Shown here: positions 1 through 10,838 of the stretch, one piece after another | Layout: each line of letters opens with the position of its first letter | Numbering within the stretch: the stretch's first letter is position 1 | From: Pseudomonas mangrovi | Lineage (GTDB): Bacteria; Pseudomonadota; Gammaproteobacteria; Pseudomonadales; Pseudomonadaceae | Reading direction: 5' to 3' | Length of the DNA stretch: 64,000 bases | Assembly (NCBI RefSeq): GCF_003052585.1 | Contig: NZ_QASN01000020.1 | Span: 186,001 to 250,000, forward strand | The notes under the pieces: model-generated | What the model was told of the DNA's origin: nothing | Seen by the model: only the letters and a program-made list of their open reading frames with translations | Database searches by the model: none | Program-made: the position numbers and the translations under genes

Positions 1-2
1 TG

Positions 3-542
3 TTCTCGCGCTTCCTCGGCCCCTATTGCGCGAGCCTGGAGCGGGAGCTGGACCGGCGACAGGCGAGACCGGAAGGTCGTCCGACCCTGGAGGAGCTGCT
101 CGAGATGCTGGTCGAGCAGGCGCTGGCGGTGAAGCCTCGCAGTGGCGACGACCTGTCCATTTTCATGCGTCTTCTGGGCCTGGCGTTCAGCCAGAGCCAG
201 GGCCATCTGCGGCGTTATCTCGAAGAGATGTACGGCCGGGTGTTTCGTCGCTACATGCAGCTGGTGCACGAGGCGGCGCCCAAGATTCCTCCCATCGAGC
301 TGTTCTGGCGCGTGCACTTCATGCTTGGCGCCGCGGCGTTCAGCATGTCCGGCATCAAGGCTTTGCGGGCCATCGCCGAGAATGATTTTGGCGTCGACAC
401 TTCGATCGAGCAGGTAATGCGACTGATGGTGCCGTTCCTGGCTGCGGGCATGCGTACCGACAGCGGGGTTACTGACGCAGGCCTGCTCAAGGCCCAGCTC
501 AAGCCGCGAGGAAAGATCGCCTCGGCAAACGGAAAAGGCTGA
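3..542 (+). CDS. psrA: TetR-family transcriptional regulator, C-terminal part (PsrA)
   Basis: The frame is open from the first complete codon (position 3), so the N-terminal helix-turn-helix lies before the window. The visible part is the helical ligand-binding domain, beginning FLGPYCASLE and ending in a lysine-rich tail. PsrA is known as a fatty-acid-responsive TetR repressor of beta-oxidation and an activator of rpoS in Pseudomonas. The assignment rests on the recognisable C-terminal domain and on nagZ and mtnP downstream, the order I remember for P. aeruginosa. The 45 bp after the stop lead into the L,D-transpeptidase gene. Another TetR protein cannot be fully excluded without the DNA-binding domain. 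Confidence 0.75.
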   Translation, partial: FSRFLGPYCASLERELDRRQARPEGRPTLEELLEMLVEQALAVKPRSGDDLSIFMRLLGLAFSQSQGHLRRYLEEMYGRVFRRYMQLVHEAAPKIPPIELFWRVHFMLGAAAFSMSGIKALRAIAENDFGVDTSIEQVMRLMVPFLAAGMRTDSGVTDAGLLKAQLKPRGKIASANGKG

Positions 543-587
543 AAACCCGATGGGCGGGGGCAGGGCGATCGGCTAAGCTTGCCGCCC

Positions 588-1120
588 ATGCTCCAACTAG
601 ATCTGCTGCAGATATCCCTCGCCGACCAAATGCTCTATGGCTTTGCCAGGGGTGAACTGTGTCTGCGTCTGGGCGTGTCCACCGCGCTCAATGGTCCCGG
701 CGAACGCAATGGCTCTGGCTGTACGCCGCGCGGCATGCACCGGGTTCGTGCGCGTATCGGCGCGGGTCTGCCGCTCGCGGCGGTGCTGCGCGGACGGCGC
801 TGGACCGGCGAAGTCTGGAGCGCCGAACTGCATGAGCAGCATCCGGGACGCGACTGGATCCTCTCGCGCATCCTCTGGCTGGCCGGCTGCGAGCGCGGAT
901 TCAACCTGCTGGGTGACGTGGATACCTTCCGTCGCTACATCTATCTGCATGGCACACCCGACAGCGAGCCGATGGGCATTCCCCGCTCCCATGGCTGCGT
1001 GCGCTTGCGCAACGCGGACATGATTGCTCTCTTCGAGCGCGTGCAGGTGGGCTGCGCGGTGAACATCGTCGAGACTGCCTGCCCGCAATGGCGCGATGCG
1101 CCACTGAACAAGGAACATGC

Positions 1121-1124
<4 letters not shown>
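588..1124 (+). CDS. L,D-transpeptidase family protein (YkuD domain)
   Basis: The 178-residue product carries the YkuD catalytic signature: HGTPD near residue 122 and SHGCVRL with the nucleophilic Cys near residue 137. Such enzymes form 3-3 peptidoglycan cross-links or attach proteins to peptidoglycan. No signal peptide or membrane segment is visible at the N terminus (MLQLDLLQISLADQ), which is odd for an enzyme acting in the periplasm. The ATG at 588 was chosen; a TTG at 579 is possible and adds only three residues. The stop overlaps the GTG start of nagZ as GTGA, so the two are probably translationally coupled, linking wall remodelling with muropeptide recycling. Confidence 0.85.
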
Positions 1125-2880
<1,756 letters not shown>

Positions 2881-2941
2881 GTCGAACCAGCGGGGCGCGT
2901 CGGCTACAATGCGCGCCCCCGCCCACCTCGGAATCCTCGTC

Positions 2942-3637
2942 ATGACCTGTGCCTCGCCGATCATCGTCGCTCTCGACTTTCCCAATCAGGCGGACGCCCT
3001 CGCGCTGACCGCGCGCCTCGATCCGGCGCAGTGCCGGGTCAAGGTCGGCAAGGAGCTGTTCACCCGTTGCGGTCCGGCGATTGTCGATGCGTTGCAGGGG
3101 CGCGGCTTCGAGGTGTTCCTTGATCTGAAATTCCATGACATCCCGAATACCACGGCGATGGCGGTGAAGGCTGCCGCCGAGCTCGGTGTGTGGATGGTCA
3201 ACGTGCACTGCTCCGGTGGCCTGCGCATGCTGCAGGCCTGCCGCGAAACCCTGGATGCGGCCGGCGGCAGCAGACCGCTGCTGATCGGTGTCACCGTGCT
3301 GACCAGCATGGAGCGCGAGGATCTGGCCGGGATCGGTCTGGATGTCGAGCCGGCGCAGCAGGTACTGCGGTTGGCCGGATTGGCTGCACAGGCAGGCCTG
3401 GATGGTCTGGTCTGCTCGGCACAGGAAGCGGTGGCGCTCAAGGCGGCGCAGCCAGGACTGCAACTGGTGACGCCGGGAATTCGCCCGGCCGGCAGCGCCG
3501 GGGATGATCAGCGCCGGATCCTCACGCCGCGGGCCGCGCTCGACGCCGGTTCGGACTACCTGGTCATCGGCCGTCCGATCAGCCAGGCAGCCGATCCGGC
3601 GGCCGCGCTGCAGAACATTCTGGGCGAGCTGGGCTGA
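2942..3637 (+). CDS. pyrF: orotidine 5'-phosphate decarboxylase
   Basis: PyrF makes UMP from OMP, the last step of de novo pyrimidine synthesis, in the cytosol. The 231-residue product begins with PIIVALDFP, has [12 protein letters not shown], the catalytic [10 protein letters not shown] near residues 61-70 (Asp-x-Lys...Asp network), TPGIRP and the phosphate-binding YLVIGRPIS near the C terminus. The start at 2942 was chosen because the conserved fold begins directly after it; longer readings include unrelated residues. It lies 61 bp after mtnP and is convergent with the oxidoreductase that follows. Confidence 0.97.
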   Translation: MTCASPIIVALDFPNQADALALTARLDPAQCRVKVGKELFTRCGPAIVDALQGRGFEVFLDLKFHDIPNTTAMAVKAAAELGVWMVNVHCSGGLRMLQACRETLDAAGGSRPLLIGVTVLTSMEREDLAGIGLDVEPAQQVLRLAGLAAQAGLDGLVCSAQEAVALKAAQPGLQLVTPGIRPAGSAGDDQRRILTPRAALDAGSDYLVIGRPISQAADPAAALQNILGELG

Positions 3638-3641
3638 GCAG

Positions 3642-3664
3642 GCCGGCGCCATTGCGGCGCCGGC
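3642..3664. terminator. hairpin between convergent pyrF and oxidoreductase gene
   Basis: A perfect 9-bp stem (GCCGGCGCC / GGCGCCGGC) with loop ATTGC lies between the two convergent stops. There is no clear T tract on either side, so it may be a weak or factor-assisted terminator. Confidence 0.45.
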
Positions 3665-3671
3665 ACGGCAT

Positions 3672-4673
3672 TCAGACCTTGAGGATCAGCTTGCCGAAGT
3701 TCTCGCCGGTGAACAGCTTGAGCAGGGTGTCGGGGAAGGTCTCCAGGCCTTCGACGATGTGCTCCTTGCTCTTGAGCTTGCCGCTGGCCATCCAGTCGGC
3801 CATTTCCTGCCCGGCGGCTGCGTAGCGATCCATGTAGTCGGTCACTACCATGCCCTGCATGCGGGCGCGGTTGACCAGCAGCGACAGGTAGTTGGCCGGT
3901 CCCTTGACCGCTTCCTTGCTGTTGTACTGGCTGATCGCACCGCAGAGCACGACTCGCGCGCCAACGGTGATGCGGGTGAGCACGGTGTCGAGGATCTCGC
4001 CGCCAACGTTGTCGAAGTAGACGTCCACGCCCTTCGGGCATTCGCGCTTGAGTGCCGCAGCCAGGTCTTCGTGCTTGTAGTCGATGGCCGCGTCGAAACC
4101 CAGCTCGCTGGTCAGCAGACCGCACTTCTCGGCGCCCCCGGCGATACCGACCACGCGGCAGCCCTTGATCTTGGCAATCTGCCCGGCAACGCTGCCGACG
4201 GCACCGGCGGCGCCGGAGATGACCACGGTTTCGCCGGCCTTGGGCGCGCCGACATCGAGCAGGGCGAAGTAGGCGGTCATGCCGGTCATGCCCAGCGCCG
4301 AGAGGTACAGCGGCAGCGGCGCAAGCTTGGCGTCGACCTTGTAGAAGCCGCGCGGCGAACCGGTGTAGTAGTCCTGTACGCCCAGGGCGCCGTTGACCTG
4401 GTCGCCGACCTTGTAATCGGGGTGGTTGGAGGCGGTGACCTCGCCAACGCCCAGCGCACGCATCACCTCGCCGATGCCGACCGGCGGAATGTAGGACTTG
4501 GCGTCGTTCATCCAGCCGCGCATGGCCGGGTCGAGTGACAGGTATTGGTTGCGGACCTGGATCTCGCCGTCCGCGGGAGCTGCCAGCGGGCGTTCGACGA
4601 ACTCGAAGGTTTCCCGGCTGGGCATGCCGACCGGGCGCTGGGCGAGCAGATACTGGCGATTGATGCTGGACAT
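3672..4673 (-). CDS. NADP-dependent MDR-family oxidoreductase (CurA/leukotriene B4 dehydrogenase-like)
   Basis: The 333-residue zinc-independent medium-chain reductase has an N-terminal GroES-like part with LSLDPAMRGWM and a Rossmann region with VISGAAGAVGSVAGQIAK near residue 155, then DYKHEDL and FDNVGG. Relatives reduce alpha,beta-unsaturated carbonyls, including curcumin and prostaglandin-like enones, with NADPH. The start at 4673 gives MSSINRQYLLAQRP, typical of the family; a longer reading to 4811 adds residues with no family character. It is divergent from the SDR gene at 4909, leaving about 235 bp in which no clear operator was seen. The physiological substrate is unknown. Confidence 0.9.
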   Translation of the reverse strand: MSSINRQYLLAQRPVGMPSRETFEFVERPLAAPADGEIQVRNQYLSLDPAMRGWMNDAKSYIPPVGIGEVMRALGVGEVTASNHPDYKVGDQVNGALGVQDYYTGSPRGFYKVDAKLAPLPLYLSALGMTGMTAYFALLDVGAPKAGETVVISGAAGAVGSVAGQIAKIKGCRVVGIAGGAEKCGLLTSELGFDAAIDYKHEDLAAALKRECPKGVDVYFDNVGGEILDTVLTRITVGARVVLCGAISQYNSKEAVKGPANYLSLLVNRARMQGMVVTDYMDRYAAAGQEMADWMASGKLKSKEHIVEGLETFPDTLLKLFTGENFGKLILKV

Positions 4674-4908
4674 GCGCGGTTCTCGTTCAGGGGAAAGACA
4701 GCAGTGATAGACCCCCCAGGCGGTTGGGGCAAGCGAATGCGGCGAATAAATGCCGGTGGATTCGCGCTGCTGATCGCCCGCCGCGGTGTATTGCGCAGAC
4801 CGATAAGTCATCTGGATGCAGGCTCAACCGTGTTCCGAATGGAGCGTCACGCGGCCTGCTCGACTAGCTAGACTGCCGCCTCGGTTCAATCTCAAGCGAG
4901 GGGCTGCA

Positions 4909-5673
<765 letters not shown>

Positions 5674-5755
5674 GTCTCGTCGCGCCCCTTTGTGGGGTGC
5701 GTGCCAATGGATGCCTGCGGCACAATGCGGACTTTCCGGTACAGGTAAGTCCGCA

Positions 5756-6379
5756 ATGGACCAAGAGAATCCGTACGCTACGCCCAAGGTTGAACTGATC
5801 GAGTCGGTTTCGCTGCGCAGCCTGCCCGGCCTGAGTGCCAGTCACTTGCGTCTGCTTGGCTGGCTAATGTTGGTCTGCTTGTTAGGCGAGCTGATCTCGC
5901 TAGCGTTGTTTGCGCTAGGTGACGGATATGACCGTGACGAGCTGGTAGTGGCCAGTGATGTCGTAAGCAGTTCCATCGTTCTGCTTGGCGCCTATTTGCT
6001 TCTGCGTCTGAGGATGCTGCTCGTTGCGCGGTTTGCAGCTCAAGGTCTTGACCGCCCCGTCGTTCTGAGTGTCATCCTCAGTGTCCTCGCTCAGGCCATG
6101 CTATTGGCGTTGGGTGATGAATGGTGGTCGTCTGGCCGCTGGGCCGTAGCGATGGTCTTAGTGCTGGTGCTGTTCGGAGGAGCCACTCTCTGGCTGGGTA
6201 TCGCGCTGTTGCGCATTCCGGAGTCCTACGGCCTTTTGCGTACTCTGGCTTGGTTGCACATAGTCTCAGGCGCTATGACGATTTCGGTCATTCTGATGGT
6301 CCTGGCATTTCTGCTGCTGCTCGTCGCGCAGTTCGTGATGCTGCTGATCTTCTTTCGGGAAGCTAAAGAAACTCGCTGA
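5756..6379 (+). CDS. hypothetical multi-pass inner-membrane protein
   Basis: The 207-residue product starts MDQENPYATPKVEL, the short NPYA(T/A)P leader common on small uncharacterised membrane proteins of gammaproteobacteria. About five hydrophobic segments follow, roughly residues 28-52, 60-85, 98-118, 124-148 and 158-198, with few charged residues between them. No enzymatic or transport motif is visible. Its codons include more A/T-ending and rarer choices (TTG, CTA, TTA) than its neighbours, suggesting later acquisition or weak expression. It is convergent with the MarR gene. I do not recognise a function. Confidence 0.75.
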   Translation: MDQENPYATPKVELIESVSLRSLPGLSASHLRLLGWLMLVCLLGELISLALFALGDGYDRDELVVASDVVSSSIVLLGAYLLLRLRMLLVARFAAQGLDRPVVLSVILSVLAQAMLLALGDEWWSSGRWAVAMVLVLVLFGGATLWLGIALLRIPESYGLLRTLAWLHIVSGAMTISVILMVLAFLLLLVAQFVMLLIFFREAKETR

Positions 6380-6385
6380 TCGTGC

Positions 6386-6835
6386 TCAACTTCCTCCCGG
6401 CTGGCGGTTCTGCGCCAGCAGCAGGTTCACCTCCAGCCAGCCGGCGACCGCGGCCTCGCCGGCCTGATCGAAGGTGCGTTGCAGCAGCTTGACCTGTTCG
6501 CGGCGTAGCAGGGCTTCCAGTTTCGCGCCTTCGGCGCTCAGCGACAGCAGGCGGCGGCGCTTGTCGTCGGCTGCTGTGCTGCTGTGCACCAGGTCCATCT
6601 CCTGCAACTGGCGCAACGGCATGTTCAGCGCCTGCTTGCTCACGCCCAGGCAGGCGAGCAGTTCCTTGACACTGAGCTGCGGCTGGCGGGCGATGAAGAA
6701 CAGGATGCGGTGATGCACCCGCGACAGCCCGCGGCGCGCGAGTATCTCGTCGGCGCGGGCGGTGAACGCCTGATAGCCATGGAAGAAGGCTTCCATGGTA
6801 CGCAGCTGGAGGTCGCGGTTTTTTAGGTCAGTCAT
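6386..6835 (-). CDS. MarR-family transcriptional regulator
   Basis: The 149-residue protein has a winged helix-turn-helix core: QLSVKELLACLGVSKQALNMPLRQL as the recognition region and DKRRRLLSLSAEG in the wing. Flanking helices would form the dimer interface. It is divergent from the aminotransferase gene at 6916, and the 80-bp gap holds a dyad at 6869-6883 of MarR-operator size. It therefore probably represses itself and the aminotransferase, responding to an unknown small molecule. Confidence 0.88.
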   Translation of the reverse strand: MTDLKNRDLQLRTMEAFFHGYQAFTARADEILARRGLSRVHHRILFFIARQPQLSVKELLACLGVSKQALNMPLRQLQEMDLVHSSTAADDKRRRLLSLSAEGAKLEALLRREQVKLLQRTFDQAGEAAVAGWLEVNLLLAQNRQPGGS

Positions 6836-6868
6836 GTTGACGTATCTGGTCGGGTCGGCGTAGGTTTG

Positions 6869-6883
6869 GTCAACTAGTTTGAC
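6869..6883. promoter_or_regulatory. palindromic operator candidate for the divergent MarR regulator
   Basis: GTCAACTAGTTTGAC is a perfect 5-bp inverted repeat (GTCAA/TTGAC) with a 5-bp spacer. It sits mid-way in the 80-bp gap between the divergent MarR and aminotransferase genes. The similarity extends outward imperfectly on both sides. Size and position fit MarR operators. Confidence 0.55.
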
Positions 6884-6915
6884 TCAATTGTCCTGATCCT
6901 GAAACCGGTGCCCCC

Positions 6916-8079
6916 ATGGCCTTTTCCGCTCGCGTCAGCCGTCTCAAGAGCTCTCTGATTCGTGAAATCCTCGCTGCTGCCCAGCGTCCGGAGGTGATGT
7001 CCTTCGCCGGCGGCCTGCCCGCCGAGGCGCTGTTGCCCACGCTGGACTGGAGCGAGCTGCCCGCTTCCGTTGGCCAGTATGGGATGAGCGAGGGCGAACC
7101 GGCGCTGCGTGAGCTGATCGCGGCCGAGGCGCGCCAGCTTGGGGTGCCCTGCACCGCGGAGCAGGTGATGATCGTCAGCGGCTCGCAACAGACACTGGAT
7201 CTGGCCGCCAAGCTGTTCATCGATCCAGGCACCCAGGTGCTGCTGGAGGCGCCGACCTATCTTGCTGCGCTGCAGTCGTTCCAGTTCTTCGGCGCCGATT
7301 GCCTGACAGTGCCGCAGGAGGCCGACGGTCCCTGCCTTGCCGCGCTGCGCGAGTGCCTGGAGCAGAACCGCCCGGCGTTCGCCTACCTGATTCCGACCTT
7401 CCAGAACCCCTCGGCGGTGCGCTACAGCGAAGCCAAGCGTGATGCGGTCGCGCAATTGCTCGACGCCTATGGCGTGACCCTGCTCGAGGATGAGCCCTAC
7501 CGCGAGCTGGTGTTCGATGAAGGCAGCGCGACGCCGATAGTCGCGCGCCTGCGCAAGGCCAGCTGGATCTACACCGGTACGGTTTCCAAGACGCTGGTAC
7601 CCGGGCTGCGCGTCGGTTATCTGATCGCAACGCCTGATCTGTTTCCCCATCTGCTGCGGCTCAAGCAGTCTGCCGACCTGCACACCAATCGCATCGGTCA
7701 GTGGCAGGCTCTGCAATGGCTGGGCAGCGAGCGCTACCGCGAGCACCTGGCGCAGCTGCGCTCGTTCTACCGCGAGCGGCGTGACGCCATGCAGCTATCG
7801 TTGCAAGCGCACTTTGCCGATCTGGCCGACTGGGAGATCCCGCAGGGCGGGCTGTTCTTCTGGTTGCGCCTGCGCCATGCCCAGGACACTCGGGAGCTGC
7901 TGGACGCTGCGCTGGCGCAGGATGTGGCCTTCATGCCCGGCGAGCCGTTCTTCGTCGACCCGGAGCGCAATCCCGGCTACCTGCGACTCAACTTCAGCCA
8001 TGTCGCACCGGCGCGTCTGGACGAAGGATTGCGTCGGCTGGCTGCGGTGATCCGCAATGCCCAGGCCGAAGCGGCCTGA
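6916..8079 (+). CDS. PLP-dependent aminotransferase (class I/II, 2-aminoadipate/MocR-like fold)
   Basis: This is a 387-residue fold-type I aminotransferase. Visible features are FAGGLPAEALLP at the N terminus, SGSQQTLDL, IPTFQNPSAVRYS, LEDEPYRELVFDE and the PLP-binding lysine in TGTVSKTLVPGLRVGYL (Lys225). The C-terminal arginine region is GYLRLNFSH. Relatives transaminate aromatic, branched or 2-aminoadipate substrates; none can be chosen here. There is no MocR helix-turn-helix domain. It is likely controlled by the divergent MarR protein, and a GST gene follows after 39 bp. Confidence 0.9.
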   Translation: MAFSARVSRLKSSLIREILAAAQRPEVMSFAGGLPAEALLPTLDWSELPASVGQYGMSEGEPALRELIAAEARQLGVPCTAEQVMIVSGSQQTLDLAAKLFIDPGTQVLLEAPTYLAALQSFQFFGADCLTVPQEADGPCLAALRECLEQNRPAFAYLIPTFQNPSAVRYSEAKRDAVAQLLDAYGVTLLEDEPYRELVFDEGSATPIVARLRKASWIYTGTVSKTLVPGLRVGYLIATPDLFPHLLRLKQSADLHTNRIGQWQALQWLGSERYREHLAQLRSFYRERRDAMQLSLQAHFADLADWEIPQGGLFFWLRLRHAQDTRELLDAALAQDVAFMPGEPFFVDPERNPGYLRLNFSHVAPARLDEGLRRLAAVIRNAQAEAA

Positions 8080-8118
8080 ACAACCAAGCACGGGCGCGCG
8101 GCGCCCAAGGGAGGATGC

Positions 8119-8721
8119 ATGTACAAGGTTTACGGCGATAGGCTTTCGGGCAACTGCTACAAGGTCAAGCTGATGCTCGAACTGCTCGGCCTGGCATACG
8201 AGTGGGTGGAGGTCGACATTCTCAAGGGCGAGACCCAGACCGAGGCGTTCCTGGCGATGAACCCGAACGGCAAGATCCCGGTGCTGGAGCTGGAGGACGG
8301 GACCTTCCTCTGGGAGTCGAATGCCATCCTCAACTTCCTCGCCGACGGCAGCGAGTTCCTGCCGAGCGAGCCGCGCCTGCGTACCCAGGTGCTGCAGTGG
8401 CAGTTCTTCGAGCAGTACAGCCACGAGCCCTACGTGGCGGTGGCGCGCTTCATTCGCCTGTACCAGAACATGCCCGCCGAGCGGCAGGCCGAGTACGACT
8501 GCTGCATCGCTCGTGGCTATCGCGCGCTACGGGTCATGGAGCAGCAGTTGCAGCGCAGCGAATTTCTGGTCGGCGACCAGTACACGATTGCCGACATAGC
8601 GCTCTATGCCTATACCCACGTGGCGGATGAGGGCGGCTTCTCGCTGGAGGAATTCCCGGCGCTGCGCGCTTGGCTGGCGCGCGTGGCCAGTCATCCGCGT
8701 CATGTGACCATGCTCGGCTGA
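8119..8721 (+). CDS. glutathione S-transferase family protein
   Basis: The 200-residue protein has an N-terminal thioredoxin-fold domain (YKVYGDRLSGNCYKVKLMLELL, then NPNGKIPVLEL and the glutathione-contacting ESNAIL) and an all-helical C-terminal domain with FLVGDQYTIADIALYAYTH. The Ser/Asn-Cys at residues 10-13 may serve as the active site. It lies 39 bp after the aminotransferase and may share its transcript. The substrate is unknown. The following glutaredoxin gene is convergent. Confidence 0.88.
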   Translation: MYKVYGDRLSGNCYKVKLMLELLGLAYEWVEVDILKGETQTEAFLAMNPNGKIPVLELEDGTFLWESNAILNFLADGSEFLPSEPRLRTQVLQWQFFEQYSHEPYVAVARFIRLYQNMPAERQAEYDCCIARGYRALRVMEQQLQRSEFLVGDQYTIADIALYAYTHVADEGGFSLEEFPALRAWLARVASHPRHVTMLG

Positions 8722-8770
8722 GACGACTGCAGCGTCATGCGTAGCGGCATGCGCAACGGCGTGCGCCGGG

Positions 8771-9139
8771 TCAGCTCGGGGCGAAGCGCTGGTCGAGATA
8801 GGCGATGATCGCCTTCGACTCGTACAGCCAGCGCGTGCCGTTTTCCTCGTCGATACGCAGGCACGGCACCTGCAGCTTGCCGCCCTCGGCGAGCAGGGTC
8901 TGGCGGTGCTCATCGGCTTTGGCGTCACGCAGGGCCACCGGCAGGTTCAGTCGGTGCAGGGTGCGGCGGGTCTTCACGCAGAACGGGCAGGCGTTGAACT
9001 GATAGAGCGCCAGACCTGCCGCTTCGCCGTCCACCCGGGCCTGTAGCTGCGGGTCGCGCTTGAGCTTGCGCGGGCGGGTGATGAAGTCGAGAAAGATGAT
9101 GATCTGGCCGAGGCCGATCCGCAGCGCCTTGATAAGCAT
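8771..9139 (-). CDS. glutaredoxin-like protein with N-terminal extension
   Basis: The 122-residue protein has a glutaredoxin/GST N-terminal fold with the redox motif CPFC at residues 51-54, then VPCLRI (cis-Pro) and WLYESKAIIAYLDQRF. Residues 1-40 form a hydrophobic helix (IGLGQIIIFLDFI) and a basic linker, so it could be peripherally membrane bound. It would reduce disulfides using glutathione. It lies 82 bp downstream of folE on the same strand. No dedicated substrate is apparent. Confidence 0.85.
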   Translation of the reverse strand: MLIKALRIGLGQIIIFLDFITRPRKLKRDPQLQARVDGEAAGLALYQFNACPFCVKTRRTLHRLNLPVALRDAKADEHRQTLLAEGGKLQVPCLRIDEENGTRWLYESKAIIAYLDQRFAPS

Positions 9140-9221
9140 CGCCGGAGTATTCCTGAAGGTGTCGGGAGAAAGGATGTGGCTGCGGGCGGAGCCATGTGTC
9201 CGCCCGCAGCTTTTGCGGTGC

Positions 9222-9767
9222 TCAGCGGATCAGGCTGAGGAACTCGCTGCGGGTGGCGGCATTCTCGCGGAATTCGCCGAGCATCACCGAGGTGACCATC
9301 GAGGAGTTCTGCTTCTCGACGCCGCGCATCATCATGCACATGTGCTGCGCCTCGATCACCACGGCCACGCCCAGGGCGCCGGTGACCTGCTGCACCGCCT
9401 CGGCGATCTGTCGGCTGAGGTTTTCCTGGATCTGCAGGCGCCGGGCATACATGTCGACGATGCGCGCCACCTTGGACAGACCAAGCACCTTGCCGCTGGG
9501 GATATAGGCGACATGCGCCTTGCCGATGAAGGGCAGCAGGTGGTGTTCGCACAGCGAGTACAGCTCGATGTTCTTCACCAGCACCATCTCGCTGCTGTCG
9601 GAGCTGAACAGCGCGTCGTTGGTGACTTCCGCGAGTGTCTGTGAATAGCCCTTGCACAGGTACTGCATGGCCTTGGCGGCGCGCTTGGGAGTATCCAGCA
9701 GACCTTCGCGAGTCACGTCCTCGCCGAGTTGGCCGAGGATGGCGGTGTAATTCTGTTCCAGGGACAT
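9222..9767 (-). CDS. folE: GTP cyclohydrolase I
   Basis: FolE converts GTP to dihydroneopterin triphosphate, the first step of folate synthesis. The 181-residue product has the zinc/active-site motif [35 protein letters not shown] and the C-terminal [14 protein letters not shown]. The ATG at 9767 yields [17 protein letters not shown] at family length; a longer reading to 9872 adds a proline-rich stretch that overlaps the neighbour and is unlikely. The Smr gene lies upstream on the same strand. Confidence 0.96.
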   Translation of the reverse strand: MSLEQNYTAILGQLGEDVTREGLLDTPKRAAKAMQYLCKGYSQTLAEVTNDALFSSDSSEMVLVKNIELYSLCEHHLLPFIGKAHVAYIPSGKVLGLSKVARIVDMYARRLQIQENLSRQIAEAVQQVTGALGVAVVIEAQHMCMMMRGVEKQNSSMVTSVMLGEFRENAATRSEFLSLIR

Positions 9768-9852
9768 TGAGCTACCTGTCGGTTTCATGGGCGGGTGCAG
9801 GGTAGGGGCGGGCGGTTCGGCTGGCAAGAGGAGGGCGGCGCGTAACGCGCCA

Positions 9853-10413
9853 TCATTCGTCACGACCGTCAAGCATCGTTCGCTTGAGGATGACGTAGAG
9901 CGCCCCGGTGCCGCCGTGCCGTGGCAGGCAGGAAGTGAAACCCAGCACCTGCGGATGCTGGCGCAGCCAGGTGTTGACGTGGCTCTTGATCAGCGGACGC
10001 TTGCCGTCGGTGCGTGCGGCCTTGCCGTGGGTGACGCGCACGCAGCGGATCTCCAGGCGGGTGGCTTCGGCAAGAAACTCCCAGAGGGTGTCGCGGGCCT
10101 TTTCGACGCTCATGCCATGCAGGTCGAGGCCGCCCTCGAAGGCGATCTGGCCGGCCTTGAGCTTGCGCATCTGGCCATCCTGCACGCCATTGGCAGCCCA
10201 GTAGAGTTCGTCTTCTGCGCCGACATCGATCACGAACTGGTCGGACAGGCCGTCGACCTTGTGCGTCTCGCTGCGCTGGGTTGCCGCCTGGCGCAGGGTA
10301 TCGATGCGCGCACGGTCGCGTTTCGGCTTGCCGGTGTCGGCGCGATCATGGCTGATCGGCTTCACGCCGCGCATCTGCGCCTGAAACAGGGAAAGGTCGT
10401 CGTCTGGTTGCAT
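9853..10413 (-). CDS. Smr/MutS2 C-terminal domain protein
   Basis: The 186-residue protein has a basic, charged N terminus and a C-terminal Smr domain: LDLHGM at residues 96-101, CVRVTHGKA and [15 protein letters not shown]. Smr domains are nucleic-acid nicking or binding modules, and stand-alone versions such as E. coli SmrA/SmrB cleave mRNA on collided ribosomes or nick DNA. The start at 10413 gives [14 protein letters not shown], typical of the family. It is 85 bp upstream of folE on the same strand. SmrA/YdaL-type versus SmrB cannot be settled from memory. Confidence 0.88.
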   Translation of the reverse strand: MQPDDDLSLFQAQMRGVKPISHDRADTGKPKRDRARIDTLRQAATQRSETHKVDGLSDQFVIDVGAEDELYWAANGVQDGQMRKLKAGQIAFEGGLDLHGMSVEKARDTLWEFLAEATRLEIRCVRVTHGKAARTDGKRPLIKSHVNTWLRQHPQVLGFTSCLPRHGGTGALYVILKRTMLDGRDE

Positions 10414-10462
10414 CGTGGCCTCCGCGAAGGGGCGCCAGTGTAGCAAGGCTGGCAGGCCGCTT

Positions 10463-10774
10463 TCAGCCGTGCCGGCGCATCAGGTGCGGCGCCAGGCAGA
10501 GGTCGCCGTTGCCCTGCTGACGGCGGCGGGCACGGCGGCGCAACAGCAACGCACAGACGATCAGCAGCACACCCGCCAGCAGCAGGCTGAGGGTGACGCC
10601 CACCGGCGCGCTCACGTCGCTACGGACACCGCTGAGACTGGTTGTTGCGACGCCCAGCAATGCCAGCCCGCCGAGCCACAGCAGCAGCACGAAGAGACCG
10701 ACCATACGGCTGCGCCAACTGCGTCGCGGACGCGAGCGCAGACAGCGGGCATCGAAATCGCCGGACAGCTTCAT
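10463..10774 (-). CDS. small two-helix membrane protein, unknown function
   Basis: The 103-residue protein starts MKLSGDFDARC after a very good ribosome site (GGAGGAAGATTCA). It has a basic segment (RPRRSWRSR), a hydrophobic helix at about residues 25-45, a short periplasmic loop, a second helix at about 57-77 and an arginine-rich tail (RRRARRR). The arginine-rich ends predict both termini in the cytoplasm. It lies on the same strand as the Smr gene, 49 bp upstream. No function is recognised. Confidence 0.65.
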   Translation of the reverse strand: MKLSGDFDARCLRSRPRRSWRSRMVGLFVLLLWLGGLALLGVATTSLSGVRSDVSAPVGVTLSLLLAGVLLIVCALLLRRRARRRQQGNGDLCLAPHLMRRHG

Positions 10775-10838
10775 TGAATCTTCCTCCCGTGCATTGGCCG
10801 CTATGACTCGATTAGCTGCGCGATGTTCCTGCGCGTGC

